From: QPIN01 sp965224575
GTDB taxonomy: Bacteria; Pseudomonadota; Gammaproteobacteria; Methylococcales; Methylomonadaceae
Assembly: GCA_965224575.1 (NCBI GenBank)
Contig: CBDCZQ010000006.1
Coordinates: forward strand, 1,984,001-2,048,000
Length of the DNA stretch: 64,000 nt
Direction of reading: 5' to 3'
Shown: in pieces, positions 8,637 through 15,913 of the stretch
Position numbering within the stretch: position 1 is the first letter of the stretch
How the letters are laid out: each line of letters begins with the position of its first letter
Notes under the pieces: model-generated
Told to the model about the DNA's origin: nothing
Seen by the model: the letters and a program-made list of their open reading frames with translations, nothing else
The model's database searches: none
Program-made: the position numbers and the translations under genes

Positions 8637-8753
8637 TATAACTTGGCATTCAACCAGCCAGGTTATTCATATGCGCAGTTTGTTGCGGAAAAAATAAGCC
8701 AGTGGTTTGCCAAGTTTCGGATGTGAAACAGGCTGGTTAATTCATGGTTATAG
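8637..8753 (+). repeat. attC-like site 6
   Basis: Same variant as the site at 5597: TATAACTTGGCATTCAACCAG on the left, GGTTAATTCATGGTTATAG on the right. Confidence 0.6.
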
Positions 8754-9070
8754 CCTCCTGCGAAGGCATCAGCGGAAAAGAAATTTATTGTGGAAAGAGC
8801 GAAAACTGAGTGCTGTGAAGCTAGTTTCTGCTGGAGAAAATGAAGCCCTGATGCGGAGGACATAAGCTTGTGAAAAAGCAGAGTTTGAGGTGGAAAAGTA
8901 GGATGTTGCTTTTTCAAAGTTCATCGTGGAAATCAGGAAAAAGCAGAAAGATCAAAAGCAGGCTCCTGATGTTTGCAAGGCTGAGTGCGGAGAAAATAAG
9001 CGTGACAGCCTGCAAGGCTTTTTGAAAAGAAAAATCAAGAGCAAAAGAAATTAGAGAGTAAACTGCTAGT
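8754..9070 (+). repeat. Purine-rich cassette repeat, copy 5
   Basis: Begins CTCCTGCGAAGGCATCAGCGG; runs through AGCAGAAAGATCAAAAGCAG and TGAGTGCGGAGAAAATAAGC. No gene lies between this copy and the next attC-like site, so this is an apparently empty unit. Confidence 0.75.
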
Positions 9071-9082
9071 TTACTGATGAAT

Positions 9083-9206
9083 TTATAACAAATCTGTTCC
9101 ACCTGACAGCAGGTCGATACTGCGCAAGTAACTCGGATGTTTATCAGCGTACATCATGCTTTCGTAGGTTTGATGTATATCCGCTGACAGGTGAACAGCG
9201 CGTTAT
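9083..9206 (+). repeat. attC-like site 7
   Basis: It starts TATAACAAATCTG and ends AACAGCGCGTTATA. Arms CTGTTCCACCTGACAGCAGG and CCGCTGACAGGTGAACAG are largely complementary. It is repeated almost exactly at 13411-13534. Confidence 0.65.
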
Positions 9207-9500
9207 AGCCTTCTGCGAAGGCACGTAGTAGAAAAGAAAATTGTTGCGGAAAGAGCGAAAGCAGAGTGCTGTGAAGCTAGTTTCTACTGAAGAAAATGAG
9301 GTTAGGCGCGGAGAACATCAGCCTGTGAAAAATCAGGATTTGACGTGGAAAAATAGGAGGTTGCTTTTTCAAAATTCATCGTGGAAATCAGGAAAAAAGC
9401 AGAAAGAGCAAAAGAGTTGAAGCTGATCGTGTTGTCTGAAAGTTTGACTTAAAAAAGTTAGGGCGGATGTGGAAAGCATAAATCGCCGGAAAAGCAAAGT
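9207..9500 (+). repeat. Purine-rich cassette repeat, copy 6
   Basis: It starts with GCCTTCTGCGAAGGCACGTAG and contains the GAGAACATCAGCCTGTGAAA and GACGTGGAAAAATAGGAGG sub-motifs. A further decayed segment with CTTTTTTAAAGTCCGTTGTGG continues to about 9620. Confidence 0.7.
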
Positions 9501-9662
9501 TATGACATAAATTGAAACACAGATTAATATTTAAACCCATGTCGTAAATTCAAGATCGAGACAAAATCAATTTTGAGAAAAGAGGATGTCACTTTTTTAA
9601 AGTCCGTTGTGGTAAGCAGAAAATTGTTTATTATTGTATAGTTTGAAATATGTAGGTTTGCA

Positions 9663-10106
9663 ATGGACACTGAAGAGAAACAATATAAACTAAAAAAAAA
9701 TGCACTAATTTTGGATGGGACAAAGTTTCTCCTTGGCACTTTATTACTTGGGTTCATTACAATTTATTTACCCCGCATAGTAGAGTCCTCTAAGATTCAA
9801 ACTCAAAAAACACAGGAGAGAGATTTTATCTGTGAATTTATTAAGTATGCTCTCGTAGAAGATATCGAGACACGTTTACGTTTTTCCCACTATTTTTCAA
9901 AAGTTACCACAAATCCAGAACAACGAGCTATGTGGGCAGCTTATCATACTGAGTTAAAGGAAAATAATGAAAAAAATAAAACTAAGAGTACTGAACTTCT
10001 ATCCAAAAAAGCGAATGCTGCCAATTTTGCTTCTGGTATGAAATTGAATGAGATTGATAAGAAATTAGAAGAAATTGAAGTGCAGTCTTTACCTCTTGAA
10101 AATTAG
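9663..10106 (+). CDS. Membrane-anchored hypothetical protein
   Basis: I do not recognise the family. The 147-aa protein has one hydrophobic segment near the N-terminus (residues about 18-38, FLLGTLLLGFITIYLP). A charged, coiled-coil-like cytoplasmic or periplasmic part rich in Lys and Glu follows (NEKNKTKSTELLSKKANAA and MKLNEIDKKLEEIEVQ). It lies about 35 bp upstream of another membrane protein, probably in the same transcript, within the cassette region. Confidence 0.6.
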   Translation: MDTEEKQYKLKKNALILDGTKFLLGTLLLGFITIYLPRIVESSKIQTQKTQERDFICEFIKYALVEDIETRLRFSHYFSKVTTNPEQRAMWAAYHTELKENNEKNKTKSTELLSKKANAANFASGMKLNEIDKKLEEIEVQSLPLEN

Positions 10107-10140
10107 AAGCAATTGAGGGGGGAATTTGCATGCTTGACCG

Positions 10141-10689
10141 ATGGAAAAAAGAGTGCGGATTATAAGACCTTACAATAAAGCAGATAAGAGCAGAAAACCC
10201 ATGACAAATAATGTTTTTGACTGGTATAAGCTTATTTGCGACCTTGGTGACAGAGAGGATACCGATGGGAGAGACCTCTTTTTCATGATGACAAAGCTTC
10301 ACTTAGTAATCATCGCAGGAGTTCTGGCACTCGGGTCGTATGCAATAACTAACGAACAGCCGAACATCATGTATCTTGCTGCCGTTATGAGCTTTTTTGG
10401 AGCTTATAATTCATTCGCCTGGCAGCGGCAATATCGCTCGCACTCAGAATGGGAATCCCGATGGAGAGTTATCGCCGCAAAGTTCGAAAATACGGAACTG
10501 TTCCGCAATGCTGTTGGTGTAAAAGCAGAAGAAGTTAGCCTTTGGTCTGATGAGGAAATCATAAAGAGGATTGGCCCAGATGCGAAACCAGAAGGAATAC
10601 ATGCATCTATGTATCTTCGGTTCATCAAAAGTTTTCTCGTACTTTACATTATACTGTCCATCGGTTGTATTGGGTTTCTGATTTTCTAG
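10141..10689 (+). CDS. Multi-pass membrane protein of unknown function
   Basis: The 182-aa protein has three hydrophobic segments: LHLVIIAGVLALGSYAI, IMYLAAVMSFFGAYNSFAW, and a C-terminal FLVLYIILSIGCIGFLIF. A conserved-looking soluble part (SEWESRWRVIAAKFEN) lies between the second and third. The plan recalls small 2TM/3TM proteins found with defence or effector genes, but I cannot assign a family. The start may instead be ATG 10201 (MTNNVFDWYK), which would remove a basic leader. Likely co-transcribed with the gene at 9663. Confidence 0.6.
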   Translation: MEKRVRIIRPYNKADKSRKPMTNNVFDWYKLICDLGDREDTDGRDLFFMMTKLHLVIIAGVLALGSYAITNEQPNIMYLAAVMSFFGAYNSFAWQRQYRSHSEWESRWRVIAAKFENTELFRNAVGVKAEEVSLWSDEEIIKRIGPDAKPEGIHASMYLRFIKSFLVLYIILSIGCIGFLIF

Positions 10690-10729
10690 CTCATAAATTG
10701 AGTGCATCCGAGTGGTTGCCTCCACTGGA

Positions 10730-10815
10730 TAATTGAGGCTGAAAAGAATATGTTGTTGAACCGATAGAAGTTGAGTGCTGTGACTCAAGGTTCGATGTGA
10801 AAAAATGGCTTAAAT
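10730..10815 (+). repeat. Purine-rich repeat fragment
   Basis: Contains AGTTGAGTGCTGTGACTCAA and GGTTCGATGTGAAAAA, matching the middle of the repeat as found at 15535 and 36345; both ends are missing. Confidence 0.5.
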
Positions 10816-10856
10816 TCTTTCCAATAAAACTTGACCATTACACTAGGAAAGACTCA

Positions 10857-11124
10857 TGCTAGATAGAGATATTGATAAGTTTACGTTAGGGACTTCTGAT
10901 ATTACTCCCGTTTTTTGGACCAATAGCAGCGCATCAGACTTTTTTATGGTATTCCAGAGCGCCAGCGTATTCTAAACGGCTTGGTTTCACGCTTACGTGT
11001 TGATTCTTCGGAGGATGGGTATACCGTTGTTTACGGATACTTTGATATAGACGGTTGGATTTCCTATCCCTTAACCTTGCTATTACTACAAGTTGCAGCT
11101 ACAAACAATAGAAATAATGATTAA
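10857..11124 (+). pseudogene. Small gene broken by a frameshift, upstream of DUF1353 gene
   Basis: ATG 10857 opens MLDRDIDKFTLGTSDITPVF and stops early. Changing frame at the run of six T near 10950 continues as GIPERQRILNGLVSRLRVD, then YTVVYGYFDIDGWISYPLT, to a stop at 11124. Together this gives a coherent protein of roughly 88 aa. The stop overlaps the ATG of the DUF1353 gene, which suggests an ancestral two-gene operon. Family not recognised; a sequencing slip in the T run is an alternative. Confidence 0.45.
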
Positions 11125-11980
11125 TGCTCTAGAAATACACGACGTCGAGAACGCTGTCCCACCAACACTCGCGGAAAAAATTCGGGTCTTATTGATTTAC
11201 TTGATCTATGCACTGATTCTTCTCGCAGTTTTGCCAGCTATTCTAATCCTGTTGTTTCATTATATTCGCGAGAAGCTTGCTGACTATCAGCAAAGCGAAA
11301 GTAAAAAGCCGCATCATTATCAGATGAATCAGCCAGCTCCGTTGCTGTCCCTCTCTGAAGTGATTCTGTCTTCAAAGCTGAACAAAAGCCCCCACGTTAA
11401 ACACGAGAAATCATTGCTCGATGATTTAAAAGAGCCCAGAGATTACTTTGTTACGATAATGCCTCTGGAGCTATCAAAGGATTCAGGCATCGTTCTGCAT
11501 GAAAGAGGAAGCCCCAAATTAGTAGTGCGAAGTATTGACCCACCATTTCTGACTGACTTTGCTTCAATTCCTATGGGAGCAAAAACCGGGGCTTACACCA
11601 GGGCGGCCATCGTTCACGACTGGGCCTATTCGTATTACCCAATGCGAACGGGCAAAGGCAGGAAAATTTGTGATCTGGAAATGCTCAATATTATGCGAGC
11701 AGACCGGTGCCAACCGTTTAAGCGCGCAATCATTTATTCGGGCCTCCGGTTATTCGGGGGTATGGCTTTTCTGAAAGCACCAGCGAGACGCCGAGAGAAT
11801 AATAAATTTATTGAATCGGTCGAGTACAGAAAGATCCACGCTGACCTGCTTAGCCACTTATTCTTCTACATTACCGGTTACTTCGAAGGTTATGGGATAG
11901 TTAAGGAGGGTGCCGGAGAGAGATTTTCTCGGGAGTTTGATCACAATAAATTAATTTCCGAAATCTATGGCTCCCGCTAG
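11117..11980 (+). CDS. DUF1353 domain protein with N-terminal membrane segment
   Basis: The central part contains the DUF1353 signature: LTDFASIPMG, then AAIVHDWAYSYYP with the conserved His-Asp, then DLEMLNIMRADRC. DUF1353 proteins are common in phages and mobile regions and their biochemical role is not established. An N-terminal hydrophobic segment (VLLIYLIYALILLAVLPAIL) would anchor it in the membrane, which is unusual for the simple phage versions. ATG 11117 overlaps the preceding broken gene and is preferred to TTG 11093. Confidence 0.7.
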   Translation: MINALEIHDVENAVPPTLAEKIRVLLIYLIYALILLAVLPAILILLFHYIREKLADYQQSESKKPHHYQMNQPAPLLSLSEVILSSKLNKSPHVKHEKSLLDDLKEPRDYFVTIMPLELSKDSGIVLHERGSPKLVVRSIDPPFLTDFASIPMGAKTGAYTRAAIVHDWAYSYYPMRTGKGRKICDLEMLNIMRADRCQPFKRAIIYSGLRLFGGMAFLKAPARRRENNKFIESVEYRKIHADLLSHLFFYITGYFEGYGIVKEGAGERFSREFDHNKLISEIYGSR

Positions 11981-12036
11981 GCAATTCAGGGCCGCGGGTT
12001 GGTTTAGCGTTAGGCATCAGGGTAGCTATGAATAAT

Positions 12037-12258
12037 CGGGGTCAGAGTAGAATGGCACTTACTTAAGGTATAAAATTAATATAATTCAATACCTTAATGT
12101 GGCTATAACAAGCAGATAAATAAGTTTATCCTCTTTTTCTATCCAGGGTTTTCTAATTCAAATGCAGTTATCATGGTATTTTCTTAAATTTACATGAGCT
12201 GTAAGATATTAATTTAATTTAAATAACTCGTTAAGTAAGTGCCATTCGGGTCAGAGTA
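12037..12258. mobile_element. MITE-like element with GGGTCAGAGTA ends
   Basis: Perfect 16-bp inverted repeats AATGGCACTTACTTAA (12051-12066) and TTAAGTAAGTGCCATT (12231-12246) enclose about 160 bp without a gene. Each is flanked, in direct orientation, by CGGGTCAGAGTA. Such GGGTCAGAGT-bearing short elements are seen around Y1 (IS200/RAYT-type) transposases in gammaproteobacteria; that link is from memory and no transposase is present here. Confidence 0.6.
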
Positions 12259-12328
12259 AAAATAAATAATAACCGATACAAACCAATTCATCTCTTAATA
12301 TTTATCATTAAGAATGGTAATATTCAGT

Positions 12329-12763
12329 ATGAAAATTTATTTAGACAACTGTTGTTTTAACAGACCATTTGATGATCAATCTCAACTTAGAATTTTATTG
12401 GAATCTGAGGCTAAACTAAGAATACAAGAAAATATTCGTTCAGGAACATTTGAGCTGGTTTGGTCATATATATTAGATTATGAAAATAGCCAAAACCCAT
12501 TTCGAGAAAGACGAGAACAAATTATAAAATGGAGAACATATTCTGACGAAGATATTGGAGAAAGCGAAGAAGTTCTAAATATTGCATCTATGATTATGAA
12601 CCATGGAATTAAAAAAATGGATTCATTACATTTAGCTTGTGCTATCAAAGCAAATACAGATTATTTTTTAACAACTGATGATGGTGTAATCAAAAAAGCA
12701 ATACACATTCAGAATATACAAATCGTTGACCCGATTGGTTTCATTAAAGAGGTTTCAATATGA
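12329..12763 (+). CDS. PIN-domain toxin of a toxin-first module (copy 2)
   Basis: The protein of about 144 aa starts MKIYLDNCCFNRPFDDQS, nearly the same as the start of the toxin at 6983. ATG 12329 is therefore chosen over 12314. KKMDSLHLACAIKAN and YFLTTDDGVIKKA carry the later PIN acidic residues. The middle of the protein (LVWSYILDYENSQNPFRERR) differs from copy 1, so this is a diverged relative and not a recent duplicate. It overlaps the next gene by four bases. Confidence 0.8.
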   Translation: MKIYLDNCCFNRPFDDQSQLRILLESEAKLRIQENIRSGTFELVWSYILDYENSQNPFRERREQIIKWRTYSDEDIGESEEVLNIASMIMNHGIKKMDSLHLACAIKANTDYFLTTDDGVIKKAIHIQNIQIVDPIGFIKEVSI

Positions 12764-12960
12764 TTACTGATACAGAAATAAAATCAAAAGGTGTTCAGAT
12801 TCTTGCAACACACCTTGGTGATGTTGAAATGGAGCGGTTTATTGCACTTATCCAAAGAGAGCCTTTTGATTACACAAAATGGCATCAAAATATGGATGAT
12901 GATATGAGTCTTGAAGAATTAAGTCGAAAAGCAATGTCTTTACGAAATAAAACATCTTAA
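12760..12960 (+). CDS. Small cognate partner (probable antitoxin) of PIN toxin copy 2
   Basis: The 66-aa protein begins within the toxin stop (ATGA overlap). It is acidic toward its end (DYTKWHQNMDDDMSLEEL) and contains GDVEMERFIALIQREPFDY. It is comparable in position and size, but only weakly in sequence, to the partner at 7418. Role as antitoxin inferred from layout. Confidence 0.65.
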   Translation: MITDTEIKSKGVQILATHLGDVEMERFIALIQREPFDYTKWHQNMDDDMSLEELSRKAMSLRNKTS

Positions 12961-13036
12961 TTGGAAAAAGAAAAACAGAGCACTACATCCTGAAAAATTC
13001 TCGTGGAGAACATAAGCCTGACTACTACCACAATTT

Positions 13037-13083
13037 TTATAACCAGTCGTTCAACCCGCCGAGCGGGTTAACTCGGCGTTATA
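13037..13083 (+). repeat. attC-like site 8 (short form)
   Basis: TATAACCAGTCG and GGCGTTATA bound the arms AACCCG and CGGGTT. An identical site is at 35193-35239. Confidence 0.5.
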
Positions 13084-13395
13084 GCCTTCTGCGAAGGCAC
13101 ATAGCGGAAAAGAAAATTGTTGCGGAAAGAGCAAAAGCTGAGTGCTGTGAAGCTAGTTTCTGCTGAAGAAAATGAAGCTCGGACGCGGAGAACATAAGCT
13201 TGTGAAAAAGCAGAATTTGACGTGGAAAAATAGGACATTGCTTTTTCAAAATTCGTCGTAGAAATCAAAAGCAGAAAGAGCAAAAGCGGGTTTCTGATGT
13301 TTGAAAAACTGAGTGCGGAGAAAATAAGCGAGACAGCCTGCAAGGTTTTTGGAAAGAAAAATCAAGAGCAAAAGAAAAGAGAGAGTAAACTGCTA
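13084..13395 (+). repeat. Purine-rich cassette repeat, copy 7
   Basis: Starts GCCTTCTGCGAAGGCACATAGCGG and ends in GAAAAATCAAGAGCAAAAGA. Its tail and the following attC-like site match copy 5 plus site 7 almost base for base, so a repeat-attC block has been duplicated as a unit. Confidence 0.75.
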
Positions 13396-13410
13396 GTTTA
13401 CTGATGAATT

Positions 13411-13534
13411 TATAACAAACCTGTTCCACCTGACAGCAGGTCGATACTGCGCAAGTAACTCAGATGTTAATCAGCGTACATCATGCTTTCGTAGTTTTGA
13501 CGTTTATCTGCTGACAGGTGAACAGCGCGTTATG
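13411..13534 (+). repeat. attC-like site 9
   Basis: Near-identical to the site at 9083-9206 (TATAACAAACCTGTTCCACC ... CTGACAGGTGAACAGCGCG then TTATG). Confidence 0.65.
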
Positions 13535-13580
13535 TTTTATAAGGATATTTACCAGAATTCAATATCCTAAACTTGTATTT

Positions 13581-13599
13581 TATAGCACTAAGTGCTATA
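13581..13599. promoter_or_regulatory. Probable higBA operator
   Basis: Perfect inverted repeat TATAGCAC-TAA-GTGCTATA, 20 bp before the chosen higB start. The XRE antitoxin encoded downstream would be the expected binder. Confidence 0.6.
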
Positions 13600-13619
13600 T
13601 TTAGACAATGAGGGAATTA

Positions 13620-13973
13620 ATGACAAAGCAATTTTCAAAATGGGTATCCAGCCAGAATATTGCAGAAAATGGACTTTCCGAAGCTCTATCAGAAATCCAA
13701 TCAGGACAATTTGAAGCGAATCTAGGTGGGCATCTTTACAAAAAACGAATACGGTTTGAAGGGAAAGGCAAAAGTAGTAGCGGAAGAGTAATTATTTGTT
13801 ATAAAAAAGAAGACAAAGCAATTTTTATTCATGGGTTTTCTAAAAATGATAAGTCGAATTTATCAAAAAATGAACTTATTGCCTTCAAAGAGTTCTCTAA
13901 AGTTTTATTAGGGCTTTCAGAAAAAGAAATAATTCTAGCCATAGAAAATGGCGATTTTATCAAGGTGAAATAA
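13620..13973 (+). CDS. higB: HigB/RelE-family toxin (toxin-first pair)
   Basis: This 117-aa protein matches RelE-like toxins that precede an XRE antitoxin: FEANLGGHLYKKRIRFEGKG, GRVIICYKKEDKAIFIHGFS and KSNLSKNELIAFKEFSKVLL. The GRxI and FxxGFSK strands are the usual core of this subgroup, predicted to be ribosome-dependent mRNA interferases. ATG 13620 has a good ribosome-binding sequence (GAGGGA); ATG 13608 is possible but poorly placed. It shares one base with the next gene. Confidence 0.82.
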   Translation: MTKQFSKWVSSQNIAENGLSEALSEIQSGQFEANLGGHLYKKRIRFEGKGKSSSGRVIICYKKEDKAIFIHGFSKNDKSNLSKNELIAFKEFSKVLLGLSEKEIILAIENGDFIKVK

Positions 13974-14278
13974 TGAGAGATTCAATTGCAGAATCAATAA
14001 CTAATACAGTAGCAGATTTGAATAAAAGTGGCTTAGTTGATGATATAACCATGAAGAATATAGAAAGCCTATGTCTCCCCAAAGTTAAAGAATATAGCCC
14101 AGAAAAAATAATTTCAATAAGGAAAAATTTAAAATTAAGCCAAGCAGCTCTTGCAAGTGTGTTTAATATCAGTCCTTCAACCGTTCAAAAGTGGGAGAGG
14201 GGCAATAAAAAACCTACTGGAGCTTCAAAAAAATTATTAGATATAATTGAAAGAAAAGGGTTAGAGGCTTTAGTATAA
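13973..14278 (+). CDS. higA: HigA-like antitoxin, XRE helix-turn-helix
   Basis: This 101-aa protein has a clear C-terminal XRE-type helix-turn-helix (RKNLKLSQAALASVFNISPS, then TVQKWERGNKKPTG). Its N-terminus, SIAESITNTVADLNKSGLVD, probably binds the toxin. It should autoregulate through the palindrome at 13581. An attC site begins four bases after its stop, so this pair is a textbook cassette. Confidence 0.88.
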   Translation: MRDSIAESITNTVADLNKSGLVDDITMKNIESLCLPKVKEYSPEKIISIRKNLKLSQAALASVFNISPSTVQKWERGNKKPTGASKKLLDIIERKGLEALV

Positions 14279-14282
14279 AAAC

Positions 14283-14377
14283 ATAACAATGCGCTCCAGC
14301 GGACTTCCCAAAGCGTCGCGATTTTTGCATACGCAAAAATACGCGCCCCTTTGGGAAGCCGCTGAGCTTAGCGTTAG
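14283..14377 (+). repeat. attC site 10 (well formed)
   Basis: Almost the same as the site at 7643: TAACAATGCGCTCCAGCGG and CCGCTGAGCTTAGCGTTA, with inner arms CTTCCCAAAG and CTTTGGGAAG. Confidence 0.8.
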
Positions 14378-14404
14378 AGGTGGTACTAGGCATTGAACTC
14401 AGAT

Positions 14405-15382
14405 ATGGATAAATATATTAAAGAAATTGATGTGGCTATTATTAATCATTTTAACCCTGATGAAAGTGACTTACATTTATTGGCTAGAAATGTTGTTATA
14501 AACGGAGGAAAGCGAATTCGCGGATTACTTTGTTTGCTATCTTGCGAGTTAGTAAGTGGTAGTTATTCTAAAGCTGTGTTAATAGCTGCTGGATATGAGT
14601 TTTATCATGCTGCTGCATTACTTCAGGATGATATTATTGATAATGCCGAGTTTAGAAGAGGCGAAGCTTCTGTACATAAGAAATATGGAATTAATACTGC
14701 TTTATTAATATCGGATTTTCTTTTGTTTGAGCTGCATAACATATTAGCTAAATACTCAGAAACTAATGATAAGAAAAAAATATCTTTAATTCTTAATACA
14801 TTTGGGAAATATGCCCAACAGACTGCACTAGGAGAATATTTAGATATTCAGCTAGGAAAAAACGAAAATATCAACTTATCTGATTATATTACGATGGTTT
14901 CATATAAAACAGGTGCTCTATTAGTAGCTTCTGCTGTTACAGGTGCTATAGTCGGTGATGCTACAAAGGATGAGATAACAATTCTCTGTGGCTATTCTGA
15001 GAATCATGGTATAGCATACCAAATATATGATGATATATTAGATGTAATAGGAAATCCAGATACACTCGGAAAGCCTATTTTTAACGATATTAATGGGAGG
15101 AAAAAGAATATTTTAATTATACATATTTTACTTCAATTAGATAAACTAAACGATAAAAGAAAAATTATTGTTGAAAATATTATTAGGGAAAAAAGTACTA
15201 ATGATAGTGATAAAAACTATATTTTAACTCTTATTGATGAATTCAGCTCTATTGATTATGCCAATAATCTTGCTAATAAATATTCTAATATTGCTTTAGA
15301 CAAATTAAAAAAATTAGAAGATTCCAAGCCAAAGCATTTACTAATTGAATTATCATCTTATCTATCAACTAGATATTATTAA
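14405..15382 (+). CDS. Trans-isoprenyl (polyprenyl) diphosphate synthase
   Basis: This roughly 325-aa enzyme has the all-alpha isoprenyl diphosphate synthase signatures. The first Asp-rich motif is LLQDDIIDNAEFRRG (residues about 73-87), the second is YQIYDDILDVIGNPDTLGKP (about 205-224), and NGGKRIRGLL lies near the N-terminus. It would condense isopentenyl diphosphate with an allylic diphosphate; product length cannot be read off. It is very AT-rich and is not next to other isoprenoid genes. It is flanked by two well-formed attC sites, so it is a single-gene cassette, an uncommon cargo. TTG 14393 is an alternative start. Confidence 0.88.
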   Translation: MDKYIKEIDVAIINHFNPDESDLHLLARNVVINGGKRIRGLLCLLSCELVSGSYSKAVLIAAGYEFYHAAALLQDDIIDNAEFRRGEASVHKKYGINTALLISDFLLFELHNILAKYSETNDKKKISLILNTFGKYAQQTALGEYLDIQLGKNENINLSDYITMVSYKTGALLVASAVTGAIVGDATKDEITILCGYSENHGIAYQIYDDILDVIGNPDTLGKPIFNDINGRKKNILIIHILLQLDKLNDKRKIIVENIIREKSTNDSDKNYILTLIDEFSSIDYANNLANKYSNIALDKLKKLEDSKPKHLLIELSSYLSTRYY

Positions 15383-15388
15383 CTTTTT

Positions 15389-15474
15389 TCTAACGAAACG
15401 TTCCAGCGGACGTTTTGCCGCCGCGCTTTTTTGCCGAGGCTTTTGATTTGCGCGGCGGCTGAACTCTGCGTTAT
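15389..15474 (+). repeat. attC site 11 (well formed)
   Basis: TAACGAAACGTTCCAGCGG pairs with GGCTGAACTCTGCGTTATA; inner arms GCCGCCGCGC and GCGCGGCGGC are perfect complements around TTTTTTGCCGAGGCTTTTGATTT. Confidence 0.8.
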
Positions 15475-15790
15475 ATGCCTCCTTCGAAGGCATCAGCAGA
15501 AAATAAATTCATTGTTGAAAGAGAAAAAGTTGAGTACTGTGAATTTAGGTTCGATGTGAAAAAGCTAACGCGGACGTGGAAAACATAAGCCTGCGAAAAA
15601 GCAAAAGCGAGTGTTGATATTTGCCAAACTGGGTGCGGAAAAAGTAAGCTCGACTGAATCCCAAAGGATTTAGAAAGAGCAAAAGCAAAATTCTGATGTT
15701 TGCCAAACTGAGTGCAGAAAAAGAAAGTTCTGACAATTGCCACACAACCGAAAAAGCGAAGAGCAAAGAATAGAAGAAATGGAATTTGCT
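15475..15790 (+). repeat. Purine-rich cassette repeat, copy 8
   Basis: It starts with CCTCCTTCGAAGGCATCAGCAG and ends with AAAAAGCGAAGAGCAAAGAA. This copy uses the alternative middle (GGTTCGATGTGAAAAAGCTA) also seen at 36345. Confidence 0.75.
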
Positions 15791-15796
15791 TATTTT

Positions 15797-15913
15797 TATA
15801 ACAAGACAAATCAACTTGCCTTAATTCTTCTAATGCAAAGTTCATCTTGCTGAGGCTAGTAAGCTATTATTCGTAGTCCTGACGTTGAACACAGCAAGTT
15901 ATTTTATGGTTAT
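15797..15913 (+). repeat. attC-like site 12
   Basis: Same variant as site 2: TATAACAAGACAAATCAACTT on the left (20 shared bases) and AGCAAGTTATTTTATGGTTA on the right. Confidence 0.6.
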
